From assembly GCA_002238605.1 (NCBI GenBank), contig MPMR01000008.1:1-64000 (forward strand): a stretch of DNA of 64,000 bases. Direction: 5' to 3'. The translations under genes and the position numbers were made by a program. Below the pieces are notes generated by a model. It worked only from the letters and a program-made list of their open reading frames with translations, did not search any database and was not told the DNA's origin. Positions 34,469 to 43,527 of the stretch are shown here, one piece after another. Each line of letters begins with the position of its first letter. Positions within the stretch are counted from its first letter, which is position 1. The stretch comes from BD2-11 clade cluster bacterium bin43. Its GTDB lineage: Bacteria > Gemmatimonadota > Gemmatimonadetes > Longimicrobiales > Gaopeijiaceae.

Positions 34469-35746
34469 TCAGCCCACCCGCTCGATGTGCGCTCCGAGTC
34501 GGCGCAGGCGTTCGTCGATCTGCTCATAGCCGCGTTCGATCTGGGCGATGTTGCGGATCTCGCTGGTTCCTCGGGCAGCCAGGGCGGCCAGCAGGATCGC
34601 CATGCCCGCGCGAATGTCGGGGCTCTCAAGGCGTCCACCCCGCAGCTGCGCGGGGCCGACCACGACCGCTCGATGCGGGTCGCAGAGGATGATCTGCGCC
34701 CCCATGGAAACCAGCTTGTCGGTGAAGAACATGCGAGACTCGAACATCTTCTCGTACACCAGCACGGTGCCGTGGCATTGCGTGGCCGTGACCAGCGCGA
34801 TCGAGGTGAGATCCGCGGGAAACGCCGGCCAGGGCCCGTCGTCGATCTTGGGCACGTGGCCGAAGGCGTCCGATCGGATGCGTGGCTCGCGATCGCCTCG
34901 GACGACCAGCGACCCGCCATCGGGCTCGCACTCGACGCCGAGACGCCGGAACCCCAGCAAGGTCGAATCCAGATGCTCGATCGGGACATCCTCGATGACC
35001 AGGTTGCTTCGCGTCACCGCCGCGAGGCCGATGAACGAACCGATTTCGATGTGGTCGGCGCCGATTCCGTATCGGGCTCCGCCCAGTTCCCCGACGCCCT
35101 CGATATCGAGAACATGGGTGCCGATCCCGCGGATGCGCGCACCCATCGCATTCAGCAGGTGGCATAAGTCCTGGACGTGCGGCTCGGCCGCCGCGTTTCG
35201 AATCCGGGTGCGGCCAACGGCGAGCGTGGCCGCCATCACGGCGTTCTCGGTGCCGGTCACCGAAGGCTCGTCCAGGAACATCGAAGCGCCTTCCAGCCTG
35301 GACGCGTGGATCTCGAATTCGCTGCCAAGACGGGTCTTCCCTCCCAACGCCGCGAGCGCCATGAAGTGAGTGTCCAGCCGACGCCGGCCAATCACGTCAC
35401 CCCCGGGAGGAGGAAGCAGCACACGTCCGAAGCGCGCAAGCAACGGGCCCGCAAGCAGAATCGAGGCGCGGATGCGCTCCGCGAGCGCGCCCGGGGGACG
35501 GACGTCGCTGACCTGTCCGGCATCCACGGTGACCACGTTCGGCCCCTCCCAGGACACTTCCGCGCCCAGGGCCTGCAGGATCGCGGCCAACGCCTCCACA
35601 TCCTTGATGCGGGGGACGTTTTCCAGGGTGACGGGCTCTGTCGCCAGAAGCGTCGCCGCCAGCGCGGGAAGAGCGGCGTTCTTGTTTCCTGCCGGCCGTA
35701 TGGTCCCGCTGAGGGAGTGGCCGCCCTCGACAAGGAAGTGTGCCAT
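34469..35746 (-). CDS. murA: UDP-N-acetylglucosamine 1-carboxyvinyltransferase with Asp at the fosfomycin position
   Basis: A 425-residue EPSP-synthase-fold enzyme making enolpyruvyl-UDP-GlcNAc, the first committed step of peptidoglycan synthesis. Conserved features include the substrate lysine in GNKNAALP (Lys22), IRASILLAGPLLARFG, EPSVTGTENAVMAA and FPADLTSIALV. The catalytic loop reads PGGDVIGRRRLDTH. The residue equivalent to E. coli Cys115 is Asp117 (codon at 35396-35398), the substitution known from Mycobacterium and Chlamydia to abolish fosfomycin alkylation. The start chosen is MAHFLVEGG; a longer frame upstream is not MurA-like. Confidence 0.96.
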   Translation of the reverse strand: MAHFLVEGGHSLSGTIRPAGNKNAALPALAATLLATEPVTLENVPRIKDVEALAAILQALGAEVSWEGPNVVTVDAGQVSDVRPPGALAERIRASILLAGPLLARFGRVLLPPPGGDVIGRRRLDTHFMALAALGGKTRLGSEFEIHASRLEGASMFLDEPSVTGTENAVMAATLAVGRTRIRNAAAEPHVQDLCHLLNAMGARIRGIGTHVLDIEGVGELGGARYGIGADHIEIGSFIGLAAVTRSNLVIEDVPIEHLDSTLLGFRRLGVECEPDGGSLVVRGDREPRIRSDAFGHVPKIDDGPWPAFPADLTSIALVTATQCHGTVLVYEKMFESRMFFTDKLVSMGAQIILCDPHRAVVVGPAQLRGGRLESPDIRAGMAILLAALAARGTSEIRNIAQIERGYEQIDERLRRLGAHIERVG

Positions 35747-36017
35747 GAGGTGGGGTTGGAAGGGTAGATTGAGGGGACCGGCGGCTGTCAGGCCCCAGGT
35801 CGCATCGCCGCGCCAACATACCACGTCGCCGACGCCCCGGCCAGCGGGATCAGGACGTGCATGGAGGTTCTTGCAGCACTGGCCGCGCACGCGCTAAGTT
35901 ACTGGAACACATGATTCTACAAGCTATTGCAAATACGTTGGATGCACGCTTCGGTGCAGCGTTCCCCGACGAAACCCGGCAGATTCTCGAGCCTTCATTG
36001 CCGCTCCCGATCATACG
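35747..36017. promoter_or_regulatory. Divergent spacer between murA and the 36.0 kb gene, with AT-rich pocket
   Basis: About 270 bases between divergent genes. Positions about 35896-35946 are distinctly AT-rich against the GC-rich background and contain several TTG- and TA-type hexamers on both strands, such as TTGCAA, TAACTT and TTACTG, but no pair with clean 17-base spacing. It probably holds promoters in both directions; exact elements were not resolved. Confidence 0.4.
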
Positions 36018-36728
36018 ATGATTGCAGCCGTTTGGACGACATCCGCCATGCCGCCCGCCGGCGTGCCGGGGCAGGAACCGGCGCGCGACACGGTTCTGGT
36101 CATGGTCGCGCCCTCCGGGATCGCGAATGTCAGCGAATGGGGCCTCCTGGCCCTTGTGGTGCTGGCCGCCGTCGGCGCCGTGGCGCTGCTGGTGTTCCTC
36201 TGGCGCCTGGACGTGCACGGGCGCCGCCTCACCGCCATCGCGCGCCGGATGGAGAACCGGAGCCGGCCGGTGCTCGAACGGGCCGTCGTCGTCGTCGACA
36301 ATGTGGATGCCATCACCCGCTCCCTGCGCGACGAAACCCGCCATCTGACAGGTTCCGTGCGGACGCTTTCCGACCGGCTGCGGCAGGCTTCGACGCACAT
36401 GGAGACCCGCATCGACGAGTTCAACGCGTTGCTGGAAGTGGTGCAGGCCGAAGCCGAAGAGACGTTTCTGACGACGGCTGCGGCCATCCGCGGGGTGGGT
36501 GCGGGCGCGCGCGCCTTCGAGAACAGGCGGGAAGCCCAACCTTCCGCGCTCCCGCCGGACGGAGAAGAGCCGGCGGATGCGGCAGACGGCGAGCCCCGCC
36601 CCCCCCCCCTCCCCCGCCCCCGGCGGACGAAGAAGACCGGGGGGAGGCGGCAGACGGCGAGCCCCGCCCCCCCCTCGGCGCCCCCGGCCCGGACGACGGA
36701 CCCGAGCCGCCCGCGGAGGAACGGGTAG
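36018..36728 (+). CDS. Single-pass membrane coiled-coil protein with slippage-prone C-terminus
   Basis: A 236-residue protein with an N-terminal stretch, one strong membrane helix (about 42-62, LLALVVLAAVGAVALLVFLW) and a long helical region (about 65-165) with spaced charged residues, like DUF948-type membrane proteins. After residue 190 the sequence enters a C-run of 11 bases. As read, the tail is basic and Pro/Arg/Thr-rich (ending RPRRNG). With one extra C it becomes acidic (ADEEDRGEAADGEPRPP ... ADDKDR) and ends at 36748. The second reading keeps a repeated AADGEPRPP unit in register. The true C-terminus is uncertain. Function unknown; it diverges from murA. Confidence 0.75.
   Translation: MIAAVWTTSAMPPAGVPGQEPARDTVLVMVAPSGIANVSEWGLLALVVLAAVGAVALLVFLWRLDVHGRRLTAIARRMENRSRPVLERAVVVVDNVDAITRSLRDETRHLTGSVRTLSDRLRQASTHMETRIDEFNALLEVVQAEAEETFLTTAAAIRGVGAGARAFENRREAQPSALPPDGEEPADAADGEPRPPPLPRPRRTKKTGGRRQTASPAPPSAPPARTTDPSRPRRNG
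36581..36680 (+). repeat. Tandem repeat with 11-C and 8-C runs at the 3' end of the 36.0 kb gene
   Basis: The unit beginning GGCAGACGGCGAGCCCCG occurs at 36581 and again at 36649, a period of 68 bases. Each copy runs into a C tract (36599-36609, 11 C; 36667-36674, 8 C). A 68-base period is not divisible by three, so the copies are read in different frames; 69 would keep them aligned. Confidence 0.85.
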
Positions 36729-36778
36729 CGGACGACAAGGATCGGTGACCGGAAGGAGCGGGCGGGATTCCGGTCGCT

Positions 36779-38218
36779 TCAGTCGGCATCGGCGTCCAGC
36801 GCGGCGCGCAGCAGCTGGTTCACGCGACGCGGGTCCGCCTTGCGTCCGGAGGCGCGCATGACCTGGCCGATCAGAAAGCCGAGGAGGCGCGTCTCCCCTC
36901 CGCGGTAGCGGGCGACTTCCCTCTGATGCGCCGCCACCGCGTCCGCCACCCATCCCTCCAGCACCTGGTCTTCGCGAACCTGGGTGAGCCCTTCCCGTTG
37001 CACGATGGCTGCGGGCGGGTCACCGGTGCGCGCCATGCCGGCGAGAACAGTCCTGGCGGCCGGCGCGGAGAGCGTCCCGCCGTCGACCAGTGCGATCAGC
37101 TCGGCGAGACGCGCGGGCGCCAGCCCCGGAGAGGCAAGGTGGCCGATTCCTCTCTTCACGATCTTGAGCACCGGTCCCATGACCCAGTTGGACACTGTCT
37201 TGGGCTGCCGCCCGCAAGCCGTCACCGCCTCGAAGTAGTCCGCGAGCGCACGGGACGAAGTAAGCACGCCGGCGTCGTAGGCGGGCAGGTCGTACTGACG
37301 GCGGAAGCGCTCGCGCTTCGCCCGCGGCAACTCTCCCAGACCCGCCCGGAGCCTTGCGACGCGCTGGGCCGGGAGGACGAGAGGCGGCAGGTCGGGATCG
37401 GGGAAGTAGCGGTAGTCCTGGCTGTCCTCCTTGTTCCGCATGACCCGCACGTCGCCCGCCGCGGCATCCCAGAGAAGCGTCTGGCGGATCACGGCGGCTC
37501 CCCCGGCGCGAATCCGGGTCTGGCGCTCGATTTCGACGCCGAGCGCCTTTTCCACGGCCGAGAAGCTGTTGAGGTTCTTGACCTCCGTGCTCGCTTCGAG
37601 GCGCTCGCTTCCCTTTTCGCGCAACGACACGTTCGCATCCACGCGCAGGCTGCCTTCCTCCATGTTGCAATCGGAGATCTCCAGGTACTCCATCAGCAGC
37701 TTGAGGAGCTGCAGGCAGGAGCGCGCTTCCCGGGGAGAACGCAGATCGGGCTCCGAAACGATCTCGATCAGCGGTGTGCCGGTACGGTTCAGATCGACGG
37801 CGGTCGCGGACGCGAAGCGGTCGTGAAGCGACTTTCCGGCGTCTTCCTCCATGTGCACCCGCCGGATCCGCACCCTCCTGCCACTGTCCAGCTCCACGAC
37901 TCCACCGGTGGCCAGGGGGCGTTCGAACTGGGAGATCTGGTATCCCTTGGGCAGGTCGGGATAGAAGTAGTTCTTGCGGGCGAAGATCGAGGTTCGGTGG
38001 ATGGTGCAGTCCAGCGCCAGTGCGGCCCGCAGCGCAAGATCGACCGCTCCCGGGTCGAGCACGGGCAGCGCACCCGGCAACCCGAGGCAGACCGGGCACA
38101 CCGAAGTGTTGGGAGGCGCCCCGAACGCCGTCGAGTCCGCGCAGAACAGCTTGCGCCCGGTGTCGAGCTGCACGTGGACCTCGAGGCCGATCACGGCCTC
38201 CAGCGGCGAACCGTTCAT
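36779..38218 (-). CDS. gatB: Asp/Glu-tRNA amidotransferase subunit B
   Basis: A 479-residue subunit of GatCAB that recognises misacylated Glu-tRNA-Gln or Asp-tRNA-Asn and activates its carboxyl with ATP. Family signatures are visible: [67 protein letters not shown] and [13 protein letters not shown]-terminal GatB/YqeY domain (about 330-479) ends in INQ-type helical sequence. The ATG overlaps the gatA stop (ATGA); it closes the gatC-gatA-gatB run. Confidence 0.97.
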   Translation of the reverse strand: MNGSPLEAVIGLEVHVQLDTGRKLFCADSTAFGAPPNTSVCPVCLGLPGALPVLDPGAVDLALRAALALDCTIHRTSIFARKNYFYPDLPKGYQISQFERPLATGGVVELDSGRRVRIRRVHMEEDAGKSLHDRFASATAVDLNRTGTPLIEIVSEPDLRSPREARSCLQLLKLLMEYLEISDCNMEEGSLRVDANVSLREKGSERLEASTEVKNLNSFSAVEKALGVEIERQTRIRAGGAAVIRQTLLWDAAAGDVRVMRNKEDSQDYRYFPDPDLPPLVLPAQRVARLRAGLGELPRAKRERFRRQYDLPAYDAGVLTSSRALADYFEAVTACGRQPKTVSNWVMGPVLKIVKRGIGHLASPGLAPARLAELIALVDGGTLSAPAARTVLAGMARTGDPPAAIVQREGLTQVREDQVLEGWVADAVAAHQREVARYRGGETRLLGFLIGQVMRASGRKADPRRVNQLLRAALDADAD

Positions 38219-39672
38219 ATGGCACGGCCGGCGGCCGGAACCGGTGGAGGTCCCACCGTCCCCAGTTCGGCCTCGATGGCCGCGGCCGCGGTCAGCAGCG
38301 TGTCCTCCCGCCAGTGCGCCGCCATGAGCTGCCCTCCCACGGGAAGCCCCTCCGCCAGCCCGATCGGCACGGACAGTGCGGGCACCCCGGCCAGGTTGGC
38401 GGGCACGGTGAAGATGTCGGACAGATACATCTGGTAGGGATCGTGGATGCGTTCTCCCAACCTGAAGGCCGGGGTCGGCGAGGTGGGCGTGAAAAGCACG
38501 TCCACGCCGTCACGGAACACCCGCTCGAAATCGTGGGCGATGACGGCCCGCGCCTCTTGCGCACGACCGTAATACGCGTCGTAGTAGCCCGCCGACAGCG
38601 CGTAGGTGCCGAGCAGGATGCGGCGCTTGACCTCGGTGCCGAATCCCTCGGAGCGGGACAGTTCATACAGTCGCTCGGTGGAATCCGCCTCCCCGCATCG
38701 GCGCCCGAAGCGGACACCGTCGTAGCGGGCGAGATTGGAGGAGGCTTCTGCGGGCGCAATGATGTAGTAGGCGGGAATCGCGTATCGGGTGTGAGGGAGG
38801 GACACGTCCCGCACCTCCGCGCCCGCCGCCTCCAGTGCGCTCAGGGCCCGCTCCGCCAGCCGGCGCACCACCGGGTCGAGGCGTGGGGGGAAGTACTCGC
38901 GCGGGACGCCGACCACCAGGCCTCGCACCCCCCGATCGCAGGCCGCCGCCAGAGGCGGCACGGGGCGGTTGACCGAGGTGGCGTCGCGCGGGTCGCGGCC
39001 GCTCACGACTTCGAGCAGCGCTGCGGCGTCGCGCACGGTGCGGCCGAGGGCGCCCACCTGGTCGAGAGAGGAGGCGAAGGCGACCAGACCGTAGCGGCTC
39101 ACCCGCCCGTAGGTCGGCTTGATCCCGACCACCCCGCAGAACGAAGCCGGCTGGCGAACCGAACCGCCCGTGTCCGAGCCCACCGCCACCGGTACGATGC
39201 CCGCGGCCACCGCCGCCGCCGACCCGCCCGAACTGCCCCCGGGAACCCGCTCCGGGTGCCAGGGATTGCGCGTGGGGCCGAAGGCCGAGTTCTCGGTCGA
39301 CGATCCCATGCCGAACTCGTCCATGTTGGTCTTGCCGAGCACGACCGCCCCCGCCCGGCGAAGCCGGCGCACGGCGGTGGCTTCGTAGGGGGAGCGAAAT
39401 CCCTGCAGGATCCGGGAGCCGCAGGTGGTGGGGAAATCGGCCGTGGCCAGGTTGTCCTTGACCGCAACCGGGATTCCCGCGAGCGCTCCGTCGCGCGGAC
39501 CACGTTCCCGACCCGCGCGCTGATCCAGGGCGATGAAGGCGTTCAGCGGAGATGCGCCGAACTCCCACGCCCCCAACGCCTCCAGCGCCTCCGCGACCAT
39601 CGAGTCCGGAGCAAGCTGCCCGTTCCGGACCTCCGCGGCCCGCGCCGCCACCCCGTTCGAGTTCTCCCTCAC
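38215..39672 (-). CDS. gatA: Asp/Glu-tRNA amidotransferase subunit A
   Basis: A 485-residue amidase-signature enzyme releasing ammonia from glutamine for tRNA amidation. The catalytic Ser-cisSer-Lys set is visible: Lys in [11 protein letters not shown], and the serines in [14 protein letters not shown] and [37 protein letters not shown] follows. The length is normal. The ATG overlaps the gatC stop and its own stop overlaps gatB (both ATGA), giving stoichiometric coupling. Confidence 0.97.
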   Translation of the reverse strand: MRENSNGVAARAAEVRNGQLAPDSMVAEALEALGAWEFGASPLNAFIALDQRAGRERGPRDGALAGIPVAVKDNLATADFPTTCGSRILQGFRSPYEATAVRRLRRAGAVVLGKTNMDEFGMGSSTENSAFGPTRNPWHPERVPGGSSGGSAAAVAAGIVPVAVGSDTGGSVRQPASFCGVVGIKPTYGRVSRYGLVAFASSLDQVGALGRTVRDAAALLEVVSGRDPRDATSVNRPVPPLAAACDRGVRGLVVGVPREYFPPRLDPVVRRLAERALSALEAAGAEVRDVSLPHTRYAIPAYYIIAPAEASSNLARYDGVRFGRRCGEADSTERLYELSRSEGFGTEVKRRILLGTYALSAGYYDAYYGRAQEARAVIAHDFERVFRDGVDVLFTPTSPTPAFRLGERIHDPYQMYLSDIFTVPANLAGVPALSVPIGLAEGLPVGGQLMAAHWREDTLLTAAAAIEAELGTVGPPPVPAAGRAI

Positions 39673-40061
39673 GGCGAGTCCCGTTCGCCCGATGAACCCG
39701 CCACCCCCGGAAGCCGGGGGACGACGAAGAAGCCGTCCCGCCAGTCCGGCGCCATGTGCGAGAGCGGTCGCTCGAGCGGATCCGGCATGGTCTCATCCCC
39801 TTCGGCCGCAGAGCCCGTGCCGCCGGGGTCCTCGCTGCGGGGCCACGCGGCATCCTCGATCCGCGGAACGCCGGACGCCGGGGACGGCTCCAGCGCCGTG
39901 ACCTCACCCAGCACCGCCATGTGTTCCAGGATCGAGCTCATGTCGCGCGCCATGCGTTCCGCCTCCCCTGGCTCGAGACGGAGACGCGCGAGCGCCGCAA
40001 TCCGGTGAATCTCGCGAATGGATACGGTTACGCCCGGCTCCGGCACACGCGGCTCGCTCAC
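39669..40061 (-). CDS. gatC: Asp/Glu-tRNA amidotransferase subunit C
   Basis: A 130-residue small subunit that wraps around GatA and stabilises the complex. The N-terminal half is typical ([34 protein letters not shown]). The C-terminal half carries the usual acidic linker and a [24 protein letters not shown] end. It starts with GTG overlapping the pcrA stop (GTGA). It is slightly longer than most GatC, through an inserted Glu/Gly-rich stretch. Confidence 0.93.
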   Translation of the reverse strand: MSEPRVPEPGVTVSIREIHRIAALARLRLEPGEAERMARDMSSILEHMAVLGEVTALEPSPASGVPRIEDAAWPRSEDPGGTGSAAEGDETMPDPLERPLSHMAPDWRDGFFVVPRLPGVAGSSGERDSP

Positions 40062-42328
40062 TCGAACGCCCTCTCCAGACCCGCGAAACGCACGACCATC
40101 TTCTTCTTCCCCACGTCGTCGAAATCCACAGTCACCCTGAGATCCGGACCGAAGCCCGACACCTCCAGGATCGATCCGCAGCCGAAGGTCCGGTGCACCA
40201 CGCGTTCCCCCTGCCGGTAGCGGGGGGCGTCCTGGTTCAGATCGTCGTATCCGGACGGATCCGGATCCGGATACACCTGACCCCGGTCCGCGGACCCGCG
40301 ACCATGCCCGCCTTCCCTGTACCTGCTTCTCCCGCGCCAGGGGCGGCGGTAGACCTGCAGTCGCGAGGAGCGCCGGTGTTCCACCAGTCGCTCGGGGATC
40401 GTGTCCAGGAACGACGATGGCCTGGAGGTCACTCCCTCGCCGGCCCGCCACCTTCGCGCCGCGTAGCTGAGATATAGTTTTTCCTCGGCCCGCGTGATCC
40501 CCACGTAGAAAAGCCGCCGTTCCTCCTCCAGCTCTTCGGGCAGCTCCAGTGCTCGCGAAAGCGGAAACAGTCCTTCCTCCATCCCGGCGAGAAAGACGCA
40601 GGGAAACTCGAGCCCCTTTGCGCTGTGCAGCGTCATGAGGGTGACCGCGTCGGCGCCGCTGTCGTGCGCGTCGATGCCGGTGACCAGGGCGGTGTGCTGA
40701 AGGAACAGGTCGAGTTCGCTGGCCCCCGCGGTCTCCTCCTCTTCTCCCAGGTCGTGCTCCGACGGGTCGAAGCGGAAGGCGGCGGCGATCAACTCGGTCA
40801 CGTTCGCAGCCCGGTCCTCACCCTCCGGGCCTTCCCTGCGCAACAGCTCCCGCATGTCCAGCTCGGTGACCACCGCCTCCGTGACCTCTCCCGCGTTGCG
40901 TTCCCGGGCAAGCGAGCGCCAGCGATCGATCATGCGCGCGAAGCGCCGCAGCATGCGTGCTGTGGACGGCCGGATGCCGTCGACCGCATGCGCTTCCGCC
41001 GCAGCCTCGAGCGGCGACACCCCGCGTTCCCGCGCCCATGCCCTCAGCCGGCCTCGGGTTATCGTGCCGATGCCGCGTTTCGGATAGTTGACGATGCGGT
41101 TGAAGGCCTCTTCGTCCCGGGGGTTGGAGATGAGCCGCAGGTAGGCCAGCGCGTCCCGGATCTCGCGTCTCTCATAGAAGCGCACGCCCCCGACGATCTG
41201 GTAGGGGATGAAGCGCCGCATCAATTCCTCCTCGAGCGCGCGCGACTGGGCGTTGGTGCGGTAGAGGACGGCGAAACTCCCGTACGGCCATCCGCACGCC
41301 TGCTTCAGCAACTCCGTCTCGTCGGCGATGCAGCGAGCCTCATCGATCTCGGTCGCGGTGTGCAGAACGCTCAACGGTTCCCCGTCCGCGCGGCGCGTAT
41401 GCAGCGTCTTCTCCTTGCGGGCAACGTTGTGGGAGATGGCGGCATTGGCCGCGTGGAGGACGTGCCCCGTGGACCGGTAGTTGCGCTCCAGCCGGACGAC
41501 GCGGGCGCCGGGGAAGACAGACTCGAACTGGAGGATGTTGCGGATGTCGGCCCCCCGCCATCCATAGATGCTCTGATCGTCGTCGCCCACCACCATGAGG
41601 TTGCCGTGGAGCCGGGCCAGCAGGTCCAGCAGCCGGAACTGCGCATGGTTGGTGTCCTGGTACTCGTCCACCAGCAGGAAGGCGAAGCGGTCCGCGTACC
41701 GGTGCAGGATGTCCGGACGGGACTCGAGCAGCTCAACCGGCTTCATCAGCAGGTCGTCGAAGTCGAAGGCGTTCTGGCGCGCCAGCGCGGCCTGATACTC
41801 GGGGTAGACCAGCGCCGCTGCCGCCGCCAGCGGATCGGCCCCGTCGGCGTTCTCGTCATGAAACCGCTGCGGCCCGATGAGCACGTTCTTGGCGGAACTT
41901 ATGACACCCTGCACCGATCGCGGATTCCATCGGTCCGGGTTGACGCGGACGGCCTTCTGGGCCCGCTTGACCTGGCTCAGGCTCTGCTCGGCATCGAAGA
42001 TGGTGAACGGGGCCGTCCGGCCGACCTCGGCCGTGTGGATGCGCAGAAGCCGGGCGCCGAGGGCATGGAAGGTGCCGAGCCACATGCCGCTGGGCTCCTC
42101 CCCCAGATAGTTGGCGACGCGCTCGCGCATCTCGCCCGCCGCCTTGTTCGTGAAGGTGACGGCGAGGATGCGATGCGGCGGCACCCCGTGCTCGCGCACC
42201 AGATGGGCGATCCGGCAGGTGAGCGCCCGCGTCTTCCCGGTGCCCGCGCCGGCGAGCACCAGGAGAGACCCCTCGAAATGGAGCACGGCGGCCCTCTGCT
42301 GGGGGTTCAGTCCCTCCAGATGATCCAC
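40058..42328 (-). CDS. pcrA: ATP-dependent DNA helicase of the PcrA/UvrD family
   Basis: A 756-residue superfamily 1A 3'-5' helicase for repair and replication-fork maintenance. Motifs: LNPQQRAAV (Q motif), Walker A AGAGTGKTRALT, TFTNKAAGEMRERV, Walker B VDEYQDTN, VGDDDQSIYGWRGAD, and VTLMTLHSAKGLEF with AGMEEGLFPLSRAL. The C-terminus ends in a Tudor-like segment (GERVVHRTFGCGSILEV) typical of PcrA. It starts four bases after the histidine-kinase stop and overlaps gatC. Confidence 0.95.
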   Translation of the reverse strand: MDHLEGLNPQQRAAVLHFEGSLLVLAGAGTGKTRALTCRIAHLVREHGVPPHRILAVTFTNKAAGEMRERVANYLGEEPSGMWLGTFHALGARLLRIHTAEVGRTAPFTIFDAEQSLSQVKRAQKAVRVNPDRWNPRSVQGVISSAKNVLIGPQRFHDENADGADPLAAAAALVYPEYQAALARQNAFDFDDLLMKPVELLESRPDILHRYADRFAFLLVDEYQDTNHAQFRLLDLLARLHGNLMVVGDDDQSIYGWRGADIRNILQFESVFPGARVVRLERNYRSTGHVLHAANAAISHNVARKEKTLHTRRADGEPLSVLHTATEIDEARCIADETELLKQACGWPYGSFAVLYRTNAQSRALEEELMRRFIPYQIVGGVRFYERREIRDALAYLRLISNPRDEEAFNRIVNYPKRGIGTITRGRLRAWARERGVSPLEAAAEAHAVDGIRPSTARMLRRFARMIDRWRSLARERNAGEVTEAVVTELDMRELLRREGPEGEDRAANVTELIAAAFRFDPSEHDLGEEEETAGASELDLFLQHTALVTGIDAHDSGADAVTLMTLHSAKGLEFPCVFLAGMEEGLFPLSRALELPEELEEERRLFYVGITRAEEKLYLSYAARRWRAGEGVTSRPSSFLDTIPERLVEHRRSSRLQVYRRPWRGRSRYREGGHGRGSADRGQVYPDPDPSGYDDLNQDAPRYRQGERVVHRTFGCGSILEVSGFGPDLRVTVDFDDVGKKKMVVRFAGLERAFE

Positions 42329-42332
42329 CGCA

Positions 42333-43511
42333 TCAGGCCTCGGACGGGAGACGTATGTTGAAGGTCGCGCCGGGCTCCCATTCGGACACCAGTTCGAGCT
42401 TCCCGCGGTGGACGCCCTGCACGATGCGGCGCGCCAGCGTGAGCCCCACGCCCCAGCCGCTCGACTTGGTGGTCACGCCGGGTTCGAAGATGTCGTCGCG
42501 GACGGCGGGATCGATTCCGGGGCCCGAATCGGCGATGCGCACGTCCACCCAACCCGTACCCGCCCCGGAGCATGTGATCGAGATCCTGCCTCCGCGCCCG
42601 GCCAGGGCGTCGAGGGAATTCTTGAGCACGTTCTCGAGAGCCCAGCTGAGCAGGACGTGGTGACCCCTGACCGCCGGCAGATCGGAGGGAACATCCACCA
42701 CCAGTTCCACCTCCGACGCCACGCTGGGAAGGCGGGAACGGAAGTAGCCTTCCAGTTCGGCCAGCACCCGGGTCAGGTCGACCTGGCCCAGGGCGGGCTC
42801 GCGGCCGATCAACTCGAAACGGCGCGTAACTCGTTCAAGCCGCTCCACGTCATCTTCGAGTTCGTGCAGGATCTCGCCCTCGGACAGCTTTCCCGGCCGC
42901 TCGGGCCCGGGCAACTTGAGTACTTCGACCCAGCCGTGCAGCGAAGAGATGGGGGTACCCAGCTGGTGCGCCAGTTCGCGCGCCATCACCGTCCAGGCGC
43001 GTTCTCCGGCCACCCTCCGCTGGTATCGCACCAGTCCCGCCAGCATGAGCACGACGAGCGCCAACCCCCCTGCCTGAAGCCATGGAATCCAGCGCAGGCG
43101 CGTCAGGATCGGGGGTGGGCCGTAGTGGATGTGCTGTACATCGGGAGTGCCGACCGGAGGATTTCGCTGGTCCAGCGTGGCGATGTAGCCCCGCACCTGC
43201 TCCTGTCCGGCGGGGGTGCCGAGATCCACTTCGAAGGGCAGGTTCTCGACTGCCAGCACCGTATCGCCGGGGCCGGTCATCACGAACGGCACGCCCGAAT
43301 CCGTGATCAGCAGCTGAAGCCGCCTGAGAGCCTGGATGGAACTGCCTTCCCCCGGGTCGGTCAGGCCTTCCATGACCTCGGCATAGATCCGCGTGAAGAT
43401 CTCGCTGTCGGCCCGCAGCGCGCGCACGATTTGCTGTGTGTAGAGCAGATACCAGCCGGCGAGGGCCACGAAGAGCGCCGCCAGTCCGACGTACCAGCGT
43501 TTCGGCGACAC
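42333..43511 (-). CDS. Membrane sensor histidine kinase (orphan)
   Basis: A 392-residue two-helix sensor kinase: TM1 at about 7-25, a periplasmic sensor region of about 115 residues, TM2 at about 143-162, then the kinase. The H box is MARELAHQLGTPISSLHGW with His182. The catalytic domain has N box ALENVLKNSLDA, G1 DSGPGID, and G2 GWGVGLTLARRI. No response regulator is adjacent; it lies between serS and pcrA, so its partner is elsewhere. The orphan NtrC-type regulator at 57.9 kb is one candidate. The signal sensed is unknown. Confidence 0.93.
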   Translation of the reverse strand: MSPKRWYVGLAALFVALAGWYLLYTQQIVRALRADSEIFTRIYAEVMEGLTDPGEGSSIQALRRLQLLITDSGVPFVMTGPGDTVLAVENLPFEVDLGTPAGQEQVRGYIATLDQRNPPVGTPDVQHIHYGPPPILTRLRWIPWLQAGGLALVVLMLAGLVRYQRRVAGERAWTVMARELAHQLGTPISSLHGWVEVLKLPGPERPGKLSEGEILHELEDDVERLERVTRRFELIGREPALGQVDLTRVLAELEGYFRSRLPSVASEVELVVDVPSDLPAVRGHHVLLSWALENVLKNSLDALAGRGGRISITCSGAGTGWVDVRIADSGPGIDPAVRDDIFEPGVTTKSSGWGVGLTLARRIVQGVHRGKLELVSEWEPGATFNIRLPSEA

Positions 43512-43527
43512 CCGCCCCGCCGCCTCG

